Notes under the pieces: generated by a model | The model's database searches: none | What the model was told of the DNA's origin: nothing | Seen by the model: the letters and a program-made list of their open reading frames with translations, nothing else | Shown here: positions 9,132-17,705 of the stretch, piece by piece | Position numbering within the stretch: the first letter of the stretch is position 1 | How the letters are laid out: the number at the start of each line of letters is the position of its first letter | Translations under genes and position numbers: made by a program | Source: Levilactobacillus zymae DSM 19395 | Lineage (GTDB): Bacteria > Bacillota > Bacilli > Lactobacillales > Lactobacillaceae | Direction: 5' to 3' | DNA: 64,000 nucleotides | Assembly: GCF_001434115.1 (NCBI RefSeq) | Contig: NZ_AZDW01000050.1 | Location: forward strand, 66,679-130,678

Positions 9132-11534
9132 CTAAGGATAGGTCACATCAATGCTCCCGTCCGCTTTAAATTGAAATTCCGATAAGAGGAGATTTTTGAC
9201 GGCCTGGTGGGCAAAGGATTGTTTCATCTCGGCAAAGGCCTTGCGACCGTCCTTCAAGTATTCCAACAGGGGGTCGTGTTGGGCCGTACTCCGGCTGGTG
9301 GCAATTTGACGCAACTGTTGGAGCATGTCGACCTGGTCGATCCAGGCGTTGTCGAGCGACTTCAAAAGGCACATCCGCTCGAAGTATACCTGTTGGTCTT
9401 GGTTAATATTTTCGAATTTTTTCTGGAGTTGGTCAACCATTAGTTTCTGTAAAAATGGGACCGTTTGTTTTGGCCGGTCGGGTTGCCAATCGTGGTCGAT
9501 CACGTTGGCGACGACCAGGTGGTTATCGATGGTGTTCAACACGTAGTCGGCCATGTCGCTACGGGTCGGTTGGGGATGCTGCTGCATGAACGACCGGGCG
9601 GCCATTTTAAAGATGCTGGCCAGCTGGTCGTCGAGGGTCGGCACCGTCATGATCTGTTGGCGCGTGGCGTAAATGGTGTCTCGCTGGACCCGCATGATTT
9701 CGGCGTACTGGAGGGTCTGCGTCCGCGATTGTCGGTCGCTCTTTTCGGCGTTGTGCTGCGCTTGCGTGATGAGGTGATGGAACCGGTGCTTACCCCAGAA
9801 GGGCATTCGAATGCGGGGATTCCCCGCGCCCGGATGATCGCGCTTGTAGGCGGCTGCTCGGCGGCGGTACCGCCGCAGCCAGTTAGGCCCGTGTTCCAAC
9901 AGAATCGAGTCCTCGATGGAGACCAGAAAGACGGCCTCGCCGGGGGCCCCTTGGCGGCCACTACGGCCCCGCAGCTGGTTGTCGACCCGCGCACTGTTCA
10001 TCCGCTCGGTCCCGATGACCAGCAGACCACCCAATTCCTTGACGCCCTTTCCCAGCTTGATGTCGGTTCCCCGACCAGCCATGGAGGTGGCGACGGTCAC
10101 GGCACCGAGTTGTCCGGCTTCCTTGACGATGAGGGCTTCCTTGGCGGCACTCCGTGCGTTTAGGAGGTTATGCGGAATCTCTTCACGCAGTAAGATCCGG
10201 GAGAAGAGGTTCGACAGGGAAACGGATCCGGTTTCGATTAGCACCGGACGTCCCTGATGATACGCTTGTTTGACCAGGTCCACGGCGTGCTCGAGTTTTT
10301 CCGACGTCGAATTGTAGAGCCGGTCGGGCAGGTCGATCCGCTGGGAGGGTTTGTTGGTCGGGATGGAGATGACTGACAGACGGTAGGTTTCCTGAAGCTC
10401 AGCTGCGTCGGTCATGGCCGTCCCGGTCATCCCACTCAGGTGACTGAACATGCGGAAGAGGTTCTGGAAAGTGATCGACGCCATGGTCCGGGTCTGGTTG
10501 CTGACCGGAACGGCTTCTTTGGCCTCCAGGGCCTGATGCAGACCGGCTTCCAGCTTCATGCCGGCCAGCTTCCGACCGTTGGAGAGGTCCAATAACGACA
10601 CGCCATCTTCATCGACCACGTAATCGCGATCGCGGGTCAGCGTCTGGTGGGCTTTGAGGGCCAAAACCAGGTGCCGGTAAAGGGTCCGGTGGTGTTCGCC
10701 CAAGAGGTTTTCGAGCCCCAGGTACTCTTCCATGTGGTCGATTCCGCGGGGAGTGAACCAGACCTTTTTGTGGTCGTTGCTGCGTTCGAAGTCGATGTCT
10801 TCACGCAACAGGCAGATGACCTGGTCGGCGATTTCAAAGAGGTTGGACCGCACCCGCGGCGCCCCGGATATGACCAAGGGCATTTGGGCCGAGTCGAGGA
10901 GGACGGCGTCAATCTCGTCGAGAAGGGCAAAGTGGAACCCTTGCAAGAAGCGTTCGTCGGCACTTCCCGAGAGGTTGTCCATCAGGTAATCGAAGCCCAG
11001 GGTGGAGTTGGTGGTGTAGACGATGTCGGCCTGGTAGATCTTATGTAGGTTCCGGTCGTGCGGGTCTTCGCCGGTCGCGGGAACCCCCGCCACGGCGGTC
11101 AGGCCCAACCAACGGTAGACTTTCCCCATTTCCTGGGCGTCCCGGTAGGCCAGATATTCGTTGGCGGTGACCAGAAAGTTACCACTCCCGGTTAGGCCGT
11201 TAAGGTACATTGGCAGGGTGGCCGTCAGCGTCTTCCCTTCCCCGGTCTGCATCTCGGCGACGTTGCCGTCTTGCATGACCAAGGCCCCCAGAACCTGGAC
11301 GTCGAAGGGAAACATCCCTAGGACCCGTCGATCGGCTTCCCGGGCGACCGCAAAGGCCTGGATTTTCAGTGAATCCAGGGATTTACCGGCAGCGAGCTGC
11401 TCGCGGAAGAGTTCAGTTTGTGATTTTAACTCCTTATCGGACATGTCCCGATACTTGGAAGCTAAGGCGGCTACGGCGCGCATTTGGCGGACGTATCTCT
11501 CAGGAGTGCGGTGATGTGTGAACGGCATCCTCAT
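9132..11534 (-). CDS. secA2: Accessory Sec ATPase SecA2
   Basis: This DEAD-type preprotein translocase ATPase is about 800 residues from ATG 11534. Seen motifs: Walker A MQTGEGKT (about residues 96-103), LLDEIDAVLLDSA, SGMTGTA, VATSMAGRGTDI and QLRGRSGRQG. The C-terminal zinc-binding SEC-C tail of housekeeping SecA is absent, as usual for SecA2. An upstream in-frame TTG (11561) exists, but AAGGAAAG lies just before the clustered ATGs at 11537, 11534 and 11528. It heads the minus-strand operon. A palindromic TATAATTATA at 11590-11599 could serve divergent promoters. Confidence 0.92.
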   Translation of the reverse strand: MRMPFTHHRTPERYVRQMRAVAALASKYRDMSDKELKSQTELFREQLAAGKSLDSLKIQAFAVAREADRRVLGMFPFDVQVLGALVMQDGNVAEMQTGEGKTLTATLPMYLNGLTGSGNFLVTANEYLAYRDAQEMGKVYRWLGLTAVAGVPATGEDPHDRNLHKIYQADIVYTTNSTLGFDYLMDNLSGSADERFLQGFHFALLDEIDAVLLDSAQMPLVISGAPRVRSNLFEIADQVICLLREDIDFERSNDHKKVWFTPRGIDHMEEYLGLENLLGEHHRTLYRHLVLALKAHQTLTRDRDYVVDEDGVSLLDLSNGRKLAGMKLEAGLHQALEAKEAVPVSNQTRTMASITFQNLFRMFSHLSGMTGTAMTDAAELQETYRLSVISIPTNKPSQRIDLPDRLYNSTSEKLEHAVDLVKQAYHQGRPVLIETGSVSLSNLFSRILLREEIPHNLLNARSAAKEALIVKEAGQLGAVTVATSMAGRGTDIKLGKGVKELGGLLVIGTERMNSARVDNQLRGRSGRQGAPGEAVFLVSIEDSILLEHGPNWLRRYRRRAAAYKRDHPGAGNPRIRMPFWGKHRFHHLITQAQHNAEKSDRQSRTQTLQYAEIMRVQRDTIYATRQQIMTVPTLDDQLASIFKMAARSFMQQHPQPTRSDMADYVLNTIDNHLVVANVIDHDWQPDRPKQTVPFLQKLMVDQLQKKFENINQDQQVYFERMCLLKSLDNAWIDQVDMLQQLRQIATSRSTAQHDPLLEYLKDGRKAFAEMKQSFAHQAVKNLLLSEFQFKADGSIDVTYP

Positions 11535-11565
11535 CATTTCTTTCCTTAAAAGTTGACCCAATTCA

Positions 11566-11595
11566 TTGCTTTCAATTCTGTTTGATGGTTATAAT
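11566..11595 (+). promoter_or_regulatory. Promoter of the small membrane protein (TTGCTT-18-TATAAT)
   Basis: The -35 TTGCTT at 11566-11571 and -10 TATAAT at 11590-11595 are separated by 18 bases. The expected +1 falls at or very near the ATG at 11602, implying a leaderless mRNA. TATAATTATA is palindromic, so a minus-strand -10 for secA2 overlaps it, although a good minus-strand -35 is not seen. Confidence 0.6.
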
Positions 11596-11601
11596 TATAG
11601 C

Positions 11602-11793
11602 ATGACCAGTAAAACAAATAAGGAAATGTTGAAAAGCGACATCTCCTCAAGAATGAAGCAGGAAGAGCACTACGTCAAGGTTCCGCCGGCCGAGAAGAAG
11701 TCGTCCGGGAAGACCTTGAACATCGTAATTTCGGTGGCCATTGCCATTATCGTGTTAGCGGGGATCTTGTACCCGTTGGTAAATCTGTTTTAG
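11602..11793 (+). CDS. Small single-span membrane protein divergent from secA2 (Asp4/SecE-like candidate)
   Basis: This is 63 residues: a charged N-terminal half (KTNKEMLKSDISSRMKQEE...PPAEKKSSGK) and one C-terminal membrane span (LNIVISVAIAIIVLAGILY). No ribosome site precedes the ATG, and the promoter -10 ends six bases before it, so leaderless translation is likely. In streptococcal accessory Sec islands the small proteins Asp4 and Asp5 resemble SecE/SecG; a charged tail plus one C-terminal span next to secA2 fits that role. I do not recognise a family from sequence, so the function is inferred from position, size and topology. Upstream in-frame codons to 11566 overlap the promoter and are unlikely to be translated. 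Confidence 0.6.
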   Translation: MTSKTNKEMLKSDISSRMKQEEHYVKVPPAEKKSSGKTLNIVISVAIAIIVLAGILYPLVNLF

Positions 11794-12156
11794 GGGGAAA
11801 ACGGCGTCAAATGGGCCATCTTACAAGGCCCCTGTGAACTGGTTCTTGAGGGGTAGCGACGGACGCTAGCAAAACTAGTCGTCTATACCGATTATACTTG
11901 TTCTAAATGGTAAAGTGAAAGAAACCAGCAATTAAATGTTAAATATTATCGACTGTTTTAATCAGGAATCGAATCGGCGGTGTGAACACGCGGTCGGGGC
12001 GGTTCCTTTTGCTTGAGTTGATGATTGCTTTTCGGGGGTCAAAGTCGCTATAATTAAGCTATTAATGTGGTAAGTTCACGAGAAAAACCAGTCGTTTTGG
12101 GAACGGTTCCGCGCGGGCAGGTTCTGCGGCGCGAAACGGGATGGGAGATTGTGTTT
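11794..12156. other. Intergenic region with the promoter and leader of the Gtf3-like gene
   Basis: No credible ORF is seen. It contains a TTGCTT/TATAAT promoter (12025-12054) and a roughly 95-base leader. No strong terminator is visible after the small membrane protein gene, so read-through into the glycosyltransferase gene is possible. Confidence 0.6.
12025..12054 (+). promoter_or_regulatory. Promoter of the Gtf3-like gene (TTGCTT-18-TATAAT)
   Basis: TTGCTT at 12025-12030, an 18-base spacer and TATAAT at 12049-12054 have the same -35, spacing and -10 as the promoter at 11566-11595. The expected start is near 12061. Confidence 0.65.
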
Positions 12157-13215
12157 ATGCAAAAATGGATTACGGATATTGTGCAGGGGCGCACGTTTGA
12201 TGCGACCCGCCAGGCCAAGCAGGATATTGCCAACATTGGGGCGTCCATGGGCTATCGAGTGGCCAACATTTTTCGCTACAATGACGTCGGCGAAGACGAC
12301 GACGCCATGATGGCCCGCATTGACGGTATCACGGCCGCGGTGGGCCGAGGTGACATGCTGGTCTACCAGTTTCCTTCTTTAAATAGTGGACGGTTTGACA
12401 ACCTGTTCGTCGACCAGATGCATCGGCGGGGCGTGCGGGTAGTCTGCTTGGTTCATGACGTGGGGACCCTGCGTGACCAACAGGCACCGACCTGGATCGA
12501 CGAGATCGGTTACTTCAATAAATGTGACGTGCTGATCGTCCATAATCGGTTGATGGCCGACCGCTTGCGCGAACTCGGTGTGACGGCACCGATGGTCAAC
12601 CAATATTTGCTGGACTATCTCGACGATAACCACGACGAGGACCGCTACGAGACCAAGCCGGAAGACTTCCAGCGCGGTGTGGTCTTAGCCGGAAACATCC
12701 TTAAATCCCGTTACCTGGCCGACTGGAACAATGAGACCCCGATTACCGTGTTCGGAGTGACCGACGACGACTTGGATAAGAAACTCGACGCTAATCCAAA
12801 GATCGATTTTCGGGGTCAACGGTGGCGTTGGGACCTGATTCAGGAGATGCCACGTGAATTTGGCTTGGCCTGGGACAGCGATACGTCGAGTTACAAGTAC
12901 AACGACTACACGCGGTATAACCATCCGCACAAGGTGTCGATGTATCTGGGCCACGGGTTGCCGGTGATCATCTGGCGGCAGGCCGCGGTGGCCGACATCA
13001 TCGTGAACAACGGTCTGGGTATCGCCATCGACAGCCTGGATCAAGTCGATGATGCCATCCATAGCATCTCGGATCAAGACCTGGCACAGATGCTCCATAA
13101 CGTTGGGGAGTTCGGCAAACTAATTCGGGATGGTTGGTTCACCCGGCAGGCACTCCAGGAAGCAGAAATGAAGCTACTGTCGCCGCAATTTGAGATTCCA
13201 GCAAAATTAAAATAA
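12157..13215 (+). CDS. Gtf3/GtfC-like glycosyltransferase
   Basis: This is 352 residues from ATG 12157. The N-terminal MQKWITDIVQGRTFDATRQA, a QFPSLN segment, VCLVHDVGTLR and KVSMYLGHGLPVI mark the family often annotated as nucleotide-sugar synthetase-like or galactofuranosyltransferase, which includes Gtf3/GtfC. In streptococci and Lactobacillus reuteri, Gtf3/GtfC adds a second sugar to the GlcNAc placed on the serine-rich protein by GtfA/GtfB. The start is set by GGGAG about 9 bases upstream; an in-frame ATG-like opening near 12067 lacks a ribosome site. It lies outside the secA2 operon but next to it, with its own promoter and terminator. The donor sugar cannot be read from sequence. Confidence 0.75.
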   Translation: MQKWITDIVQGRTFDATRQAKQDIANIGASMGYRVANIFRYNDVGEDDDAMMARIDGITAAVGRGDMLVYQFPSLNSGRFDNLFVDQMHRRGVRVVCLVHDVGTLRDQQAPTWIDEIGYFNKCDVLIVHNRLMADRLRELGVTAPMVNQYLLDYLDDNHDEDRYETKPEDFQRGVVLAGNILKSRYLADWNNETPITVFGVTDDDLDKKLDANPKIDFRGQRWRWDLIQEMPREFGLAWDSDTSSYKYNDYTRYNHPHKVSMYLGHGLPVIIWRQAAVADIIVNNGLGIAIDSLDQVDDAIHSISDQDLAQMLHNVGEFGKLIRDGWFTRQALQEAEMKLLSPQFEIPAKLK

Positions 13216-13224
13216 TAATGGTGG

Positions 13225-13256
13225 GGAGTCACGGCATTCGCCGTGACTCCTTTTTT
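13225..13256 (+). terminator. Terminator of the Gtf3-like gene
   Basis: GGAGTCACGGC at 13225-13235 and GCCGTGACTCC at 13240-13250 form an 11-bp stem with an ATTC loop, followed by TTTTTT. Confidence 0.92.
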
Positions 13257-13356
13257 GATATAGTTTGACCTTTTTGACGGAATAGTTGCTTTTCCCCCGA
13301 CCGGTGTTAAGATGATGGACAATTGTTGCTTATACAGCAGGGTAATCAGCACAAAA

Positions 13357-13382
13357 TTAGCACTCTATAAAACGAGTGCTAA
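13357..13382 (+). promoter_or_regulatory. CIRCE operator (HrcA site) with an 8-base spacer
   Basis: TTAGCACTC at 13357-13365 and GAGTGCTAA at 13374-13382 match the CIRCE arms perfectly. The spacer is 8 bases instead of the usual 9. It sits just upstream of the -35 of hsp20, so HrcA-type repression is expected. Confidence 0.85.
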
Positions 13383-13386
13383 TTAT

Positions 13387-13415
13387 TTGCTTTTCTGACC
13401 AATGCTGACTATTAT
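13387..13415 (+). promoter_or_regulatory. hsp20 promoter (TTGCTT-17-TATTAT)
   Basis: TTGCTT at 13387-13392 and TATTAT at 13410-13415 are separated by 17 bases, immediately downstream of the CIRCE box. Confidence 0.7.
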
Positions 13416-13461
13416 AGAAAATGTAAAGAGAAACAAAGAACTTTGAAAGGGGTTATTGAGT

Positions 13462-13890
13462 ATGACCAACGAAATGATGAACCGGAACGATGATTTGTTT
13501 AATCCAATGAATTTCTTTAATGAAGTGGGTAATTTGGGCCGCGATTTGTTTAACGGAACCGATAACCCAATGAAGACTGACGTGGTCGAACACGATAAGG
13601 ACTACCAAGTTACGGCGGAAATGCCGGGCTTCAAGAAGGACGATATCCACGTCGATTATCGGGACGACACGTTACGGATTTCCGGGACGTCTAACGTCGA
13701 TGAATCAACCAAGGATGACAAGGGCCGCGTTTTACGGCAAGAACGTTCTAGTCAAAACGTTTCCCGGGCCTTCTACCTGCCAAACATTGACCTGAAGCAC
13801 GTTAACGCCAAGTACGATAATGGTATCTTAACGTTGACCTTGCCGAAGGAAACCGAAGCGGAAGATCACCACAAGATTAGCATCGATTAA
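13462..13890 (+). CDS. Hsp20-family small heat-shock protein
   Basis: This is 142 residues from ATG 13462. AAAGGGG lies 9 bases upstream; a TTG six bases earlier is less well placed. An alpha-crystallin domain spans about residues 40-140: VEHDKDYQVTAEMPGFKKDDI, DDTLRISG and YDNGILTLTLPK. It is an ATP-independent holdase that keeps unfolding proteins soluble in the cytoplasm. Stress control is supported by the CIRCE element at the promoter. It is a monocistronic gene with its own terminator. Lactobacillar Hsp20 genes are more often linked to CtsR; here the visible operator is HrcA-type. Confidence 0.92.
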   Translation: MTNEMMNRNDDLFNPMNFFNEVGNLGRDLFNGTDNPMKTDVVEHDKDYQVTAEMPGFKKDDIHVDYRDDTLRISGTSNVDESTKDDKGRVLRQERSSQNVSRAFYLPNIDLKHVNAKYDNGILTLTLPKETEAEDHHKISID

Positions 13891-13902
13891 TCGAATGACG
13901 AC

Positions 13903-13957
13903 TAAAAAAATGGCGTTGCCGCCCAGTCTGTGAGCTGGGGGCAACGCCATTTTTGGG
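13903..13957. terminator. Bidirectional terminator between hsp20 and the aldo/keto reductase
   Basis: AATGGCGTTGCC at 13909-13920 pairs with GGCAACGCCATT at 13940-13951. Runs of A and T on either side let it serve both convergent genes. Confidence 0.9.
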
Positions 13958-13964
13958 TTTAACT

Positions 13965-14813
13965 TTAATATTGTTTCCCGGTTTCGTACACGATTTCCGG
14001 TTCGTTTCCGGTCCGTTGGTTCTTGTTCAACAGGTCGATCATCGACAGTTCGTCGTCGCTCAACTCGAAGTCAAAGACCTGGGCGTTTTCCACGATGCGT
14101 TCGGCGTGCTGGGACTTCGGAATCGGTAAGATACCGTGTTGGAGTTCCCAGCGTAAGATGACCTGGGCCACGGACTTGTGGTGGTGGTCACCGATCTTCT
14201 TGATCATCGGGTCGCCTAAAACGGCACGGCGCCCCAGGGGACTCCACGCCTCGGTGACGATGTGGTTTTCGGTGTCGTAGTCTAATAAGGCTTGTTGATT
14301 CAGGTAGGGGTGGTATTCGACTTGGTTGACCACCGGCATTTCCTTGGCCTGGGTGGCTAAGAGTTCGAGGTGGGCAACGGTGTAGTTGGACACCCCAATC
14401 GACCGCACTTTACCGTCGGCCTTGAGCTGTTCCATGGCCTGCCAGGTGTCGAAGAAGTGTTCGCGCACCGGCCAGTGGATCAGCAAAAGGTCCAGGTAGT
14501 CGGTTTGGAGACGTTTGAGGGACCCTTCCACGGCCTTGAGGGTCTCGTCGTAACCCTGGACGGCTTCGGCGACCTTACTGGTCAAGTACAGGTCGGGCCG
14601 CGGTAGGGCCAACGTTTTGAGGGTGTTTCCCAGGATGTCTTCGTTGCGGTAGAGCATCGCGGTGTCAAATAAACGGTAGCCGGCGTCCCACGCGGTCTGA
14701 ATGGTGGTATCCATGGTGGCTTGATCACTGAGTAGGTAGGTCCCGAAGCCGAACTTGGGAATCTGGTGACCGTCGGCGAGGGGCCGGGTTTCGGTAATGC
14801 TGGATAATGTCAT
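13965..14813 (-). CDS. Aldo/keto reductase (2,5-diketogluconate reductase type)
   Basis: This is 282 residues from ATG 14813, which follows AAGGAGG. The AKR tetrad is visible: Asp and Tyr in GYRLFDTAMLYRNE, Lys in YLTSKVAE and His in LLLIHWPV. GVSNYT and IPKS signatures follow. It is an NADPH-dependent reductase of aldehydes or ketones in the cytoplasm; the family is broad and the substrate cannot be fixed. The longer upstream reading (eight extra codons) overlaps the ribosome site and is rejected. It is monocistronic and convergent with hsp20. Confidence 0.9.
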   Translation of the reverse strand: MTLSSITETRPLADGHQIPKFGFGTYLLSDQATMDTTIQTAWDAGYRLFDTAMLYRNEDILGNTLKTLALPRPDLYLTSKVAEAVQGYDETLKAVEGSLKRLQTDYLDLLLIHWPVREHFFDTWQAMEQLKADGKVRSIGVSNYTVAHLELLATQAKEMPVVNQVEYHPYLNQQALLDYDTENHIVTEAWSPLGRRAVLGDPMIKKIGDHHHKSVAQVILRWELQHGILPIPKSQHAERIVENAQVFDFELSDDELSMIDLLNKNQRTGNEPEIVYETGKQY

Positions 14814-14925
14814 AAATGTGTCCTCCTTAGCGGGCAAGCCCGTTGTTTCTGTTGGGCGTCGAGGCGCCTAATAAACTAATTTTAGGTGATAATCGTTTAA
14901 ATGACAACGCTTACTTTTACGCAAC

Positions 14926-15084
14926 TCAGTGGCGACGAAACTGGTCGTAGAGGTTCACACTGGCCTCGAAGAGCATACCCGCGGTCATCAGCCACATGGC
15001 CAGCATGTTTTGGTGCGCCAACATACAGCCCAACAAGATCAGATACAAGACAAACAAAATCAGGGACGTTGATTTATGTGCCAT
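14926..15084 (-). CDS. Small hydrophobic membrane protein, 52 residues
   Basis: The ATG at 15084 follows an excellent GAAGGAGGAA site, and the frame runs to TGA at 14926. The product starts MAHKSTSLILFVLYLILLG, then a second hydrophobic stretch (NMLAMWLMTAGMLFEASV) and a basic end (FRRH). Two membrane spans are predicted by eye. It was found from its ribosome site, being too short for usual length cut-offs. It lies between the aldo/keto reductase and the divergent P-type ATPase. I do not recognise a family and assign no function. Confidence 0.65.
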   Translation of the reverse strand: MAHKSTSLILFVLYLILLGCMLAHQNMLAMWLMTAGMLFEASVNLYDQFRRH

Positions 15085-15260
15085 GAAAAATTCCTCCTTC
15101 GTTAATTGTTTCCGCCTTCATTTAACCACTCTCCAGCCGGTCTGTTAAACTGCTAGCGATTCGTTTAAGAAGCGAAAAAATTAAACAGATAACGGGTGAG
15201 TGGTCAAATAATCTTGTACAATATGGGTAAAAGCGGTACCAATTTAAGGAGGTCTGGGCC

Positions 15261-17615
15261 ATGGCGACAGTTGAACAAGATGCACAAACGCCACCGTTGA
15301 CGCGCGGGTTAACGGCTGCCGAGGTGACCACGCGGATCGAGCAGGGCCTAAAGAATGACCCGGTCCCGCCGCTCACGCGGAGTGTCAAACAGATTTTTCG
15401 GGATAACTTACTCACGCTCTTTAACTTAATTAATTTAGTTTTGGCCGGCCTGGTCCTCATGACCGGCAGCTATAAAAACCTCCTGTTCATCGGGGTGGTG
15501 GTGGTCAACACCGGAATCGGCATCTTTCAAGAAATCCGGTCCAAACGCCAGGTCGACCACTTGGCGTTGCTGTCGGAAGGTCTGATTCGGGTTCGCCGCG
15601 ACGGAGAAACCACGGCGCGGCACCAAGACGAAATCGTCCAGGACGACTTGCTAGAGGTCGGTCGGGGGGACCAGCTACCGGTCGACGGTCTGATCCGTGA
15701 AACCACGGGCCTGGAGGTCGACGAGTCCCAGATCACCGGGGAGTCGACGCCGATTACCAAGCGCACCGGCGATACCCTGATTTCCGGCAGTGTTTTACTG
15801 GGCGGTAAGGCGGTGGTGCAGGCCACGCAGGTCGGGCAAAGCAGCTTCGTCGAACAGTTGGCCCACTCGGTCAAGCAACAGCATCGCACCGCCAGTCAAT
15901 TACTGGATACCATTAATCGAATTATTAAAATCTTGACCATCGTCATTATTCCGTTGGGCATCCTGTTGTTCATCGCGTCGCTGGTCAAGGGCCAAGACAC
16001 CAACCGGGCCATTCTGGGCACGGTCGCCGCGATGGGTGGGATGATCCCGCAGGGGCTGGTCCTGTTAACGTCGGTAGCCTTAGCGGCGGGGGCCTTTACC
16101 CTGGGCCGTAAAAACGTGTTGGTTCGTGAATTACCCGCTATCGAGGCACTGGCCCGAGCGGATGTTTTATGTCTGGATAAGACCGGGACCATTACCAGTG
16201 GCAAGCTGAAACTAGAACGATTGGATCCGGTGGGGGCCACGGAGCTGACGACCGTTCAGACAATCCTGGCGCAACTGGTCGCGGCCACCGGCGACGATAA
16301 TGAGACCGCCCAGGCCGTGCAAACCGCGCTGGGGACCCCAACGGTCACCACCGCGGGGGAAGTTCTCCCGTTCTCCTCGGGACGGAAATGGAGCGGGGCC
16401 CAGTTGGCCGGCCAAGTCTACGTGATGGGCGCACCCGAGTTTATTTATGACCAGGTGCCCACCGCCGTGCAGAAGCGGATTCAGGCCTTGGCCGCCCAGG
16501 GGTACCGGGTCCTGTTACTGGCGCAAGTCGACCAACTGACCACGCCCCGGCCGGTAAATCCCCAGGCGCTAGCGTTAATTTTGATCACCGACGAATTGCG
16601 GCCCCACGCCGCGGACACCTTTGATTTCTTCGTGACCCAGGACGTGGCCCTAAAGGTCATCTCGGGGGATAATCCCGTGACCGTGGCCAGCATTGCCCAA
16701 CGTGCCGGGATTCCGGGCGCCCAGGCACTAGTGGATATGAGTCAGGTGGGCGAACAGCCCGACTACGACCGACTGGTGGCGACCTATAACGTCTTTGGTC
16801 GGGTCACGCCCCAGCAAAAGGAGGGCTTGATCAAGGCCTACCAGGCGGCCGGCCATACGGTGGCCATGACCGGGGACGGGGTCAACGACCTGTTGGCCTT
16901 GCGGCAGGCCGACTGTAGTATCGCCATGGCGTCGGGAAGTGAGGCCACCAAGAGTCTGGCCGATTTCGTTTTGATCAATTCGAACTTCGACGCCATGATC
17001 AACGTGTTAAACGAAGGCCGTCGGGTCATCAACAACATCGAGCGGGTGGCCTCGCTCTTCCTGATCAAGACCATGTATTCGGTGGTCCTGACGCTGATTT
17101 TCATCTTCATGAGTCGCAGCTACCCGTTCGAGCCAATCCAATTGACGCCCATCTCGTCACTAATGGTCGGGATTCCCACGTTCTTCTTGGCCTTACAGCC
17201 GAACTACACGCGCATTGCCGACCGGTTCATGAAGCAGGTCATGGAGATTGCGGCTCCGGCTGCGGTCTGTGTGGTGGGCTACATCCTGGTGATCATGGCC
17301 ATCGGCACCCAGTTCCACCTGAGCTTCGCGACGACCTCGACGTTAAGCGTCCTAATGACCGGGCTGGTCAGCTTAAACGCGTTACTGATGGTTGCCCGGC
17401 CGTTGAACCGGTTCAAGATTGCGTTGGTGCTGGTGATGGCGGCGCTGTTTGCGGTCATCTTCCTCTTCTTCGGCAAGCTGTTCTCGCTGGTCGACCTCTT
17501 GAATTGGCAGTTGGCGTTGTTGTACCTCCCGTTGATGATCAGTGTGCAACCCGTCTTTTTACTGGTTCAGGCGGTGCTGGGCAAACGCATCCTAAGCCGA
17601 ATTCGGTGGCGTTAG
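15261..17615 (+). CDS. Cation-transporting P-type ATPase (CtpE/CaxP-like)
   Basis: This is 784 residues. Visible P-ATPase motifs: TGES (159-162), phosphorylation site DKTGT with Asp306, and TGDGVNDLLAL near residue 540. About ten membrane spans are seen. The usual membrane PEGL is replaced by PQGL (263-266), within a GMIPQGLVLLTS context that recalls the CtpE/CaxP calcium-export group; the ion is therefore probably Ca2+ but not certain. AAGGAGG precedes the ATG. It is monocistronic, facing away from the 52-residue membrane protein. No clear metal-responsive operator was found. Confidence 0.85.
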   Translation: MATVEQDAQTPPLTRGLTAAEVTTRIEQGLKNDPVPPLTRSVKQIFRDNLLTLFNLINLVLAGLVLMTGSYKNLLFIGVVVVNTGIGIFQEIRSKRQVDHLALLSEGLIRVRRDGETTARHQDEIVQDDLLEVGRGDQLPVDGLIRETTGLEVDESQITGESTPITKRTGDTLISGSVLLGGKAVVQATQVGQSSFVEQLAHSVKQQHRTASQLLDTINRIIKILTIVIIPLGILLFIASLVKGQDTNRAILGTVAAMGGMIPQGLVLLTSVALAAGAFTLGRKNVLVRELPAIEALARADVLCLDKTGTITSGKLKLERLDPVGATELTTVQTILAQLVAATGDDNETAQAVQTALGTPTVTTAGEVLPFSSGRKWSGAQLAGQVYVMGAPEFIYDQVPTAVQKRIQALAAQGYRVLLLAQVDQLTTPRPVNPQALALILITDELRPHAADTFDFFVTQDVALKVISGDNPVTVASIAQRAGIPGAQALVDMSQVGEQPDYDRLVATYNVFGRVTPQQKEGLIKAYQAAGHTVAMTGDGVNDLLALRQADCSIAMASGSEATKSLADFVLINSNFDAMINVLNEGRRVINNIERVASLFLIKTMYSVVLTLIFIFMSRSYPFEPIQLTPISSLMVGIPTFFLALQPNYTRIADRFMKQVMEIAAPAAVCVVGYILVIMAIGTQFHLSFATTSTLSVLMTGLVSLNALLMVARPLNRFKIALVLVMAALFAVIFLFFGKLFSLVDLLNWQLALLYLPLMISVQPVFLLVQAVLGKRILSRIRWR

Positions 17616-17641
17616 CTGAAAATGATAAAGTTAGTGATTAG

Positions 17642-17673
17642 CTAGTCACAAAGACTAGGTAACGTGTTATAAT
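17642..17673 (+). promoter_or_regulatory. Promoter with an inverted repeat upstream of the DUF1836 gene
   Basis: CTAGTC-N5-GACTAG (17642-17658) covers the -35 region of a promoter whose -10 is TATAAT at 17668-17673. No good -35 consensus is present, so activator or repressor control is possible. Confidence 0.45.
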
Positions 17674-17705
17674 GACACCAAACAACCGAAGGGCAGGGAA
17701 CGACG

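Noticed and set aside
14901-15086. 61-codon plus-strand ORF before the P-type ATPase
   Set aside because: The opposite strand has a far better gene (52 residues with a strong ribosome site).
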